Below are positions 58,114 through 64,000 of a stretch of DNA of 64,000 nucleotides, in pieces; the stretch's first letter is position 1; the number at the start of each line of letters is the position of its first letter. Source of the DNA: Gemmatimonadota bacterium (GTDB taxonomy: Bacteria; Latescibacterota; UBA2968); assembly GCA_002727195.1 (NCBI GenBank), contig PBWH01000005.1, positions 300,566 through 364,565 of the forward strand, read 5' to 3'. Under the pieces are notes generated by a model. The model was not told the origin of the DNA. It ran no database searches and saw only the letters and a list, made by a program, of their open reading frames with translations. The translations under genes and the position numbers were made by a program.

Positions 58114-58482
58114 GCAGGGCGAAGGATCTCTCGGGGATCTGGACCATTCCCGGCCGGATTACGCCCTCACCGGCTTCGGCTGGAGCCGAACCGTCCTCTC
58201 CCACTCGCGGGAAAGGGGAGGGGAGCCGACCACCCAATGTACCAAGTCCCAGCTTTCGGTCGGCTTGGGCCGAGCCACCTTACCCCCTCTCACCCCCAGC
58301 CTTTGGCTGGGGGTGGACGACTGTCGTCGCTACTACCTCAGACCGGGACACGACGCATAACCTATCCGTTCACAGAGCGCGAGCCCGATTCACATCCCGT
58401 ATCGAAAGACAAGCAGCCAGCATAGCCTGCTACTCAGGATGAACGGGTTTCAGTCTGCTTACTTCGCATCATCCTTCCTGAA
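58114..58482. other. repeat-rich intergenic region
   Basis: 369 bases with several short elements: GGTCATCCTGAGCAGGGCGA at about 58103, CTCTCCCACTCGCGGGAAAGG at about 58194 (matching a word at 10297) and a strong hairpin CACCCCCAGCC TTT GGCTGGGGGTG at about 58286-58311. No gene. The hairpin may end ASST-gene transcripts, although no T-run follows. Confidence 0.5.
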
Positions 58483-60375
58483 TTACACAAACCTCCCAAA
58501 CCAATCCACCATCCGCTGGAAGTACTCCTCACGCAGCTTCGGATGTGCCGATTTCCGGAATCCATGCGCACCCCCCGGAAACCGCACGAATTCCACCGTA
58601 TTGCCCTGCCGTTTCAGCGCTACGTAGAACTGTTCCGTCTGTTCGATCGGACAACGGTAATCCGCCTCACCCGTCATCAGCAATGCGGGGGTCTGTACGT
58701 CTTTCGCATATGTCATCGGCGAACGCTCGACGAGCGCGTCCACATTCTCGATCGACGACCCGCCAAACTGATTCTCACCGAACGAAACACCGATATCCGA
58801 TGTCCCGAAGAAGCTGTACAGGTTCGTGACCGGGGCGCCGATCACGGCTGCCTTGAACCGATGATCGCGTCCGATGATCCAGCTGCTCATGAAGCCACCG
58901 TAGCTGAACCCGTGCACGCCCATCCGGTCCGGGTCGACGTAAGGTCGCTCGCAGACGAGATCGACCGCGGCCATCAGGTCCAGGAAATCCTCGCCTCCCC
59001 AGTCCCGCAAGACGGCCTTCATGAAATCCGGTCCATACGACGAGGATCCTCTCGGGTTCACAGCCAGGACGAGATATCCCTGTCCGAGCAAGATCTGCTG
59101 AGATGTGTCGAACGACTCCGCAAACCGTCCGTTCGGTCCGCCGTGGATATCCAGAACCAACGGATACGACTTCGACTCGTCGAACCCTTCCGGGAACAGA
59201 AGCCGCGCGTGGATTTCCGTGTCCTCCCGATCGAACGTAAAGGACTCGACATCGGACAGCGACGGAACGCTCCTATTCGTGTCGGTCAGATGTCCACCGG
59301 AGCCACCAACCAGGTTCAGCTCATAGATGTCAGCCGGCCGGCCCATCGAGGACGCGATCGCCACGCCTTTCCCTTCACGCACACAGAGCGACGTCAGAGT
59401 CAGGTCACCGCCCGTGATCACCTCCTCGTCCCCCCCGTCCTCGTGGACACTGCAGACGAAAGACTCGCCTGCCCGGTCAGCGATGTAAACGAGATCGTCG
59501 CTCCGCGTCCAGCAAACCTCAGGGATCGGCTGCACGACAGCGCGGAAGTCACCGGCTACTGGACGCGCGTGCTGTCCAGGCTCCAGCACATACAGCCAGG
59601 ACTGACGTGGATCCCATACGTCCGGATCGTGGGATCCCGCCGCCACGAGTTGATGTCCATCGTGTGACCACGCCACGGAACCCGCCCGTGTCATCCCCTC
59701 GGATCGGCACACCGTTTCCCGCGTCTCCAAAGTCATTACGTGCACTTCAGAGTGCCTTGAGAAGTCCCGCCCTTCCACCGCATCGGTCACATACGCGATC
59801 CTCGTCCCATCGGGCGACCAGACAGGCGCGAGGTGATCACCCTCGCCATCCGTGATCTGCTCGGGCTCTCCGCCTACCAGATCAGCAATAAACAGTTGAG
59901 AGAAGGCATCTCCTCGCCAGCCGTCCCCATCATCTCGATACCGGATTCGTCTGACCACTTGGCCACGGGGCACATCATCGTCCGATTCCTGTGCATCCGG
60001 ATCCACCTGTGACACGAGCGCCAGGAGGTCTGATCCCGGTGCCCAGCCATAGCTCTGCACGCCCGAAGGAAAGTCCGTCACGCATCGCGCTTCTCCCCCT
60101 GCCGTGGGAATCACCCAGACCTGCTTCTTCCCATCCTCTTGCCCACGCAGAAACGCGATCGACGCCCCATCCGGGCTGAACCGCGGTCCTCCGTCTTTGG
60201 GACCGGCCGTATAGATCTGTTCGTCTCCATCGTGCAGCACAACGATCCGCGACTCCACACTCCAGTCGGATCGGTTGGTCTCCGTGCGCACAAAGACAAT
60301 GCGGTTCCCGTCCGGTGACAGATCCGGACTGGTGACTTCAATCAGATCGTGTATGGTATCAGGCAGAAAAGCCAT
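58483..60375 (-). CDS. S9 family (prolyl-oligopeptidase-type) serine peptidase
   Basis: 630 residues. The N-terminal about 370 residues form a WD40/TolB-like beta-propeller (SPDLSPDGNRIVFVRTE, PRFSPDGASIAFLRG, APVWSPDGTRIAYVTD). The C-terminal alpha/beta hydrolase domain has the nucleophile in GVHGFSYGGFMSSW (about 495), Asp in LLMTGEADYRCP and His in FPGGAHGFRKS. It resembles acylaminoacyl or dipeptidyl peptidases. No signal peptide. Start follows GGGGAGGC. It adjoins the cupin gene on the same strand 72 bases downstream of it. Confidence 0.9.
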   Translation of the reverse strand: MAFLPDTIHDLIEVTSPDLSPDGNRIVFVRTETNRSDWSVESRIVVLHDGDEQIYTAGPKDGGPRFSPDGASIAFLRGQEDGKKQVWVIPTAGGEARCVTDFPSGVQSYGWAPGSDLLALVSQVDPDAQESDDDVPRGQVVRRIRYRDDGDGWRGDAFSQLFIADLVGGEPEQITDGEGDHLAPVWSPDGTRIAYVTDAVEGRDFSRHSEVHVMTLETRETVCRSEGMTRAGSVAWSHDGHQLVAAGSHDPDVWDPRQSWLYVLEPGQHARPVAGDFRAVVQPIPEVCWTRSDDLVYIADRAGESFVCSVHEDGGDEEVITGGDLTLTSLCVREGKGVAIASSMGRPADIYELNLVGGSGGHLTDTNRSVPSLSDVESFTFDREDTEIHARLLFPEGFDESKSYPLVLDIHGGPNGRFAESFDTSQQILLGQGYLVLAVNPRGSSSYGPDFMKAVLRDWGGEDFLDLMAAVDLVCERPYVDPDRMGVHGFSYGGFMSSWIIGRDHRFKAAVIGAPVTNLYSFFGTSDIGVSFGENQFGGSSIENVDALVERSPMTYAKDVQTPALLMTGEADYRCPIEQTEQFYVALKRQGNTVEFVRFPGGAHGFRKSAHPKLREEYFQRMVDWFGRFV

Positions 60376-60447
60376 ATGCCCGGCCTCCCCATGGAGAATG
60401 GTGAATGGCTGATGGATATTGGGAAATGCTGTTGAACTCTTTGGTCA

Positions 60448-60879
60448 TTAGTCACTTTTCAATGGTCGTTGACTCCGAATGCTCTTCCACGGCTCCTCCT
60501 CTGAGACATCCACCAGCGCCGGCCCTTCCAAGACCGCCGGCGACAGAATGGCCAGGAACACGAGCTCGTCGTCCCCCGCATTGTAGGTTCCGTGCACCAT
60601 ATCCACGGGAATATGTGCCGAGTCCCCGGGCCCAAGCAGCTGCTTCTCCCTGTCCACCCACTGCTCCGCCTGCCCGCTGATCACGTAGATGATCTCCTCC
60701 ATCGCCGGATGCCGATGGAACGCGTGCGCTTCGCCCGGCGGCATGTTCACCCGGACGAGCATCAGGTGTTCCGCATCCGTCAGCCCAGGCCGACTGATCC
60801 ACTCGTTCGGCCCCCACGGCGCCTCCTCGACCTGCACGTCATCCTTCCCGATGAATCGCAGAATATCCTCTCGTCCCAC
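60448..60879 (-). CDS. cupin-domain protein
   Basis: 143 residues from GTG 60879, which follows AAGGAG; the ORF-track GTG at 60909 lies upstream of that site. A single cupin: motif 1 PPGEAHAFHRHPAMEEIIYVISG has the His-x-His and Glu metal ligands, and motif 2 GDSAHIPVDMVHGTYN supplies the last His. Function ranges from dioxygenase to isomerase to sensor and cannot be named. Upstream of the S9 peptidase on the same strand. Confidence 0.85.
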   Translation of the reverse strand: MGREDILRFIGKDDVQVEEAPWGPNEWISRPGLTDAEHLMLVRVNMPPGEAHAFHRHPAMEEIIYVISGQAEQWVDREKQLLGPGDSAHIPVDMVHGTYNAGDDELVFLAILSPAVLEGPALVDVSEEEPWKSIRSQRPLKSD

Positions 60880-60988
60880 AACCAGCTCCTTCTGGTGGGC
60901 TCTGCCCACGCTTTTCGGATGCGTTACACACTGGTCGCCGTGCTTCGCACGGTGACCTTCACTACGAGCTCAGTTTCGCCTACTGGAA

Positions 60989-61236
60989 TCAACCCAACAC
61001 CTCCAACGCCCGAATATGATCAGGCTTCAACCCGCAACAGCCACCAATCGTGGACACGCCATCTATCCGCCACTCTCGCACGTGCGCCACCAGTTGCTCC
61101 GCCGAAATCACATCCTCGAACTTCCAGTTCGGCATCTCGAAGGTCCCACTGTCCGGGTAGGCATAGGTCGGCCCAGCGAATGTGTCCCGCAGGATGGCCA
61201 ACGTATCTCCAATGATGTTGCTGGACGTGTGCATCA
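60989..61236 (-). pseudogene. homocysteine S-methyltransferase C-terminal fragment
   Basis: Minus strand VMHTSSNIIGDTLAILRDTFAGPTYAYPDSGTFEMPNWKFED...LVAHVREWRIDGVSTIGGCCGLKPDHIRALEVLG matches the last about 80 residues of the homocysteine methyltransferase family. The zinc GGCC pair is present, but the N-terminal barrel with the third Cys is missing. The fragment starts exactly at the stop of the M81 gene, marking a deletion junction. Confidence 0.75.
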
Positions 61237-62703
61237 CGTCTCGAACGGGAACATCGGTTGTTGCCTGTACTTGTACTCGAAGGTGCGCATATCCGCCGCC
61301 GTTGCTCCGTCGGTGTTCACTCGAATCAGGTCGGCACACACAGGCGCATAAGCCGCCACCGGTGCGTGAACACCCTTCGCCACGAGAACTTGAAAGTCAG
61401 CCGGATCCAACCCGATACTCGTCACCACGCCAAGGCTTACCGGCACCGTACGTCGTGACGTCAGGCTGATCGTAAGCCCCGTGTCCGTGGTCACCACAGT
61501 CGTCGGTCCCATGTCGAAGTGGGTGTATCCGCCGTGTCGAATCTCGCTCTCCTCGAACGTACCCTCGTGCACGCTCTTGACCGTCACCTCTGCCGTGAGC
61601 GGCTCCCCGTGGCGGTCGTCAGTCTTCCCACCCATCGACAGCGTCAACCGCCCGCCCGGGCCGGCAGTCCTCGCCGCCTCCTGCGATTCACGGTCGTAAA
61701 GACACACGAACGCCGTCGTGTCCCCACGTCGATGGACCTCGTGTGCGATCAGCGTACTGTCCGCCGCCGAACCACCGCCGACGTTGTCGCCCATGTCCAG
61801 TAGGCAGATCGGCCCCGTCTTCGAGACCGCTGACGCGACCGCTTCCTCCACGGTCACGTACTCCCCGACAAACTCCTCACGATGCTCGAGCATGTAGTCG
61901 ACGATCTCCTGCGCCAGACGCTCGGCCAGATCTGGATCATCATCGGTCACCACGATCGCCGCGGATCCCATCTCCTCAACATCTCCATACGGAAACCCGA
62001 GCACGACGGAGTTCGACAGTACGCCAGGCTGCTCCAGCTGCTTGTTCGCGAGTTCATACATCGGCAGACACGGCCACTGCGTCGTCCCCTGCCGCTCGAT
62101 ATTGATCCCGAACGGCGGGTGCACGGCACGCTGGACAGGCCGAATTTCCCCTCGCAGCGTCCGGACCATCAGGTCGACTGCTTCGAAACCACGCTCCTTC
62201 TGATCAAGATGCGGGTTCGAGCGGTAGGCGATCGTTACATCGCACGTTTCGACCATCCGTTCCGACAGGTTAGCGTGCGGGTCGATCACGCAAATGATCG
62301 GTATCTCCGGACCCGCAAGCGTACGAAGCCGCTCGAGCCAATGGCCGTCCAGGTCTCGATACTCATCGCCCTCCCCCGCGTTTGCCCCGTGCGGGGAGAC
62401 GAGATAGCCATCCAGTCTGCCCTCAGCCTCAACGGCCTCGAACATCAGCCGAATCAGCGTGTCGCACGTCTCCTTCGTAATCGTCCCTGAAGGCGACGTC
62501 CCGGCGTGGAAAATCTGTACGGGTTCGATATCCGCTTCATCCAGCCCCTCGAGAAACGCCGTCAGTTGGTGCAGCCCACCACCGAACGTTTCACGAATCT
62601 GCTCGCCAAACAGGATGCCGTCCCGCTCGAACAGCTCGATCGTGGTCGGGGTAACGGCAAACGTGTTCGACTCGTGCATCAGGGAGATGATTCCAACTCT
62701 CAT
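61234..62703 (-). CDS. M81 family metallopeptidase (MlrC-like)
   Basis: 489 residues, start after AAGGATGAGG. The family includes microcystin-degradation protein MlrC and many predicted amidohydrolase-like proteins. MRVGIISLMHESNTFAVTPTT at the N-terminus, YLVSPHGANAGEGDEYRD near 100, CVIDPHANLSERM near 140 and LLDMGDNVGGGSAADSTLI near 300 are characteristic and include the metal-binding His/Asp set. Cytoplasmic, intact. Downstream DNA is a truncated homocysteine methyltransferase. Confidence 0.92.
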   Translation of the reverse strand: MRVGIISLMHESNTFAVTPTTIELFERDGILFGEQIRETFGGGLHQLTAFLEGLDEADIEPVQIFHAGTSPSGTITKETCDTLIRLMFEAVEAEGRLDGYLVSPHGANAGEGDEYRDLDGHWLERLRTLAGPEIPIICVIDPHANLSERMVETCDVTIAYRSNPHLDQKERGFEAVDLMVRTLRGEIRPVQRAVHPPFGINIERQGTTQWPCLPMYELANKQLEQPGVLSNSVVLGFPYGDVEEMGSAAIVVTDDDPDLAERLAQEIVDYMLEHREEFVGEYVTVEEAVASAVSKTGPICLLDMGDNVGGGSAADSTLIAHEVHRRGDTTAFVCLYDRESQEAARTAGPGGRLTLSMGGKTDDRHGEPLTAEVTVKSVHEGTFEESEIRHGGYTHFDMGPTTVVTTDTGLTISLTSRRTVPVSLGVVTSIGLDPADFQVLVAKGVHAPVAAYAPVCADLIRVNTDGATAADMRTFEYKYRQQPMFPFET

Positions 62704-62797
62704 GCCTCATCCTTGTCGGCTGTTTGATTCATCGACACATTAGTACTCGCAATACAACACCCTTTCACGCGTGCGTCAACGGAGGCTCTACGCAACT

Positions 62798-64000
62798 ATG
62801 AGCCTAATCTCCACGCTCGAATCCGGTCTTCACCTGAAGTCACTCGAAGGTGAGTCCGAGGACCCCCACCGACGATTCGTCCTGTTCCACGGCAAGGACA
62901 AGTCGCATTGGGGCTCGACCTACCGGAACGGTGCGCACCCGACGGTCACCGACGTGAAAATCTTGGTGGTCGTAGAGCCGGCGTCTCACGAGGTCGTCTC
63001 ATCACTGGTCCTCATCCTGCAGACCTGGCGATACGAGACTATCGACCTGACGGTCGGCCGGATCGAACTCGTCAAGACGGATCGTGCATATCGCCGTCTG
63101 GGCTTGATGCGAGCCCTAGTCGAGGCCGCACACGATCGGGCCGACTTAATCGGTCACGATCTGCAAATCATCTGGGGCATCTTGGGCTTCTACGGCCGGT
63201 TCGGATATACCCAAACCATTCCCAGAGGCCAGAGTGCCGACCTTGCCACCGGATCCATCAAGACGGATCGGGACATACGGTTCAGCCTGCGGCCTGCATC
63301 TTCTGGGGACGCTGAGTTCCTGGTATCGATCGATGACCACGTCAGTTCGCGCTATGCGGTGACGTCGCCCCGTGATGCGAGAGTATGGAATTGGGAAATC
63401 GGTGGACGCCCGGCCCGGAAACGTCTCGTCAGTCTGATCGTCGATAGCGACGGGTCCTATGTTGGCTAGGTCGTCACCCAACCGGACTTCACGAACGTTT
63501 ACGCCTGGTTCGTCGGACCGACGATGTCGTATCTCGAGACGTTCGAGGACGTCGACATCGCCATGATCGCACAAGGATGTGACTTCGCTGACCGTAACGG
63601 AAAGAACCCTCCGAGGACGATCGTCGTACAGTCTCCGCCCCCCGAGATCGAACGCCTGATCGCGCTCACCGGCCAGTATGTGGCCCCGCCCAACCGATGG
63701 GACTGGTATATTCTTACTTCTAACCTCCCTACATTGATCTCGAAACTCGCTCCCGTCCACGAGAAACGAGTCGAGGGAAGCTCAGCGCACCGATATACCG
63801 GGGCGTTCAGCATCGATCTGGGCGATCGCGCCGGATTGTCCATCGCATTTGAAGACGGACGAATCACTGAAGCTTCCGCCCTGGAAGATATCAGCCGAGC
63901 CGACGCGCGTTTTGCGACAGACACGTTCCTAAATCTTGTGTTCTGTGAACGCACGTATGAGACACTCGTATCCAACCATCCCGACTGCACGGCCAACCGA
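62798..64000 (+). pseudogene. Eis-like GNAT acetyltransferase, amber-interrupted and cut by window end
   Basis: From ATG 62798 (GGAGG upstream): VTDVKILVVVEPASHEVVSSLVLILQTWRYETIDLTVGRIELVKTDRAYRRLGLMRALVEAAHDRADLIGHDLQIIWGILGFYGRFGYTQTIP is a GNAT domain with the acetyl-CoA-type RRLGLMRAL loop. A second GNAT-like part follows with TAG at 63467, then in frame VVTQPDFTNVYAWFVG...PPNRWDWYILTSNLP...SIDLGDRAGLSIAFEDGRI, the SCP2-like tail of Eis proteins. It remains open to base 64000. One amber makes it a probable pseudogene. Confidence 0.7.

Noticed and set aside
39315-64000. Alternative genetic code or stop readthrough
   Set aside because: All three stop codons occur inside broken genes at positions of different amino acids, frameshifts and deletions accompany them, and normal stops end intact genes.

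Overview
The window is chromosomal DNA from a GC-rich bacterium. It has bacterial housekeeping genes, an encoded-CCA tRNA-Lys, Shine-Dalgarno sequences and simple hairpin terminators. Six phytanoyl-CoA dioxygenase (PhyH) family genes sit beside Gfo/Idh/MocA, sugar isomerase/epimerase, M81 (MlrC-like), RraA, FGE-sulfatase and ComB genes. That mix recalls uncultured Latescibacterota/Poribacteria-type lineages. This placement is inference from gene content only, since no marker phylogeny could be run.

Bases 1-35,300 are mainly core genome, with decayed signalling genes between. In order: clpP (partial), rsmB, a 1,051-residue secreted TPR protein, a frameshifted secreted-protein/FGE pair, a possible PilZ protein, sat, a wrecked HDOD/histidine-kinase gene, tRNA-Lys, a moeA-moaC-membrane coiled-coil operon, an SDR, rng, rplU-rpmA, mdh, and an NtrC-type regulator whose AAA+ domain has been replaced by an AT-rich foreign gene. 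Then acnA diverges from a lysR, followed by gpmI, sucC, dnaK, an SH3 lipoprotein, a GAF/receiver pseudogene, oadG-oadB-oadA, a broken outer-membrane-type protein, a broken GAF sensor and an intact receiver-AraC regulator. The core enzymes form a coherent central-carbon set: malate dehydrogenase, aconitase, succinyl-CoA synthetase beta, phosphoglycerate mutase and a sodium-pumping decarboxylase.

Bases 35,300-38,900 carry one tight intact operon: RraA-family protein, an unrecognised 569-residue probable alpha/alpha-toroid protein, and a zinc alcohol dehydrogenase. It is the best candidate here for an undescribed catabolic module.

Bases 39,000-64,000 are an accessory island of small-molecule enzymes: six PhyH dioxygenases, two Nudix hydrolases, rhodanese, methyltransferase, ComB, SGNH hydrolase, D-2-hydroxyacid dehydrogenase, sugar isomerase, AhpD-like protein, Gfo/Idh, aspartoacylase-like protein, arylsulfotransferase-like protein, S9 peptidase, cupin, homocysteine methyltransferase fragment, M81 protein and an Eis-like acetyltransferase. 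About half are broken by single in-frame stops (amber, ochre and opal), one-base shifts or internal deletions, while every core gene is open. Dispersed intergenic repeats cluster here. The pattern suggests ongoing, selective pseudogenisation of regulatory and accessory functions. Residual sequencing error cannot be excluded from sequence alone, but it would not spare the core genes.
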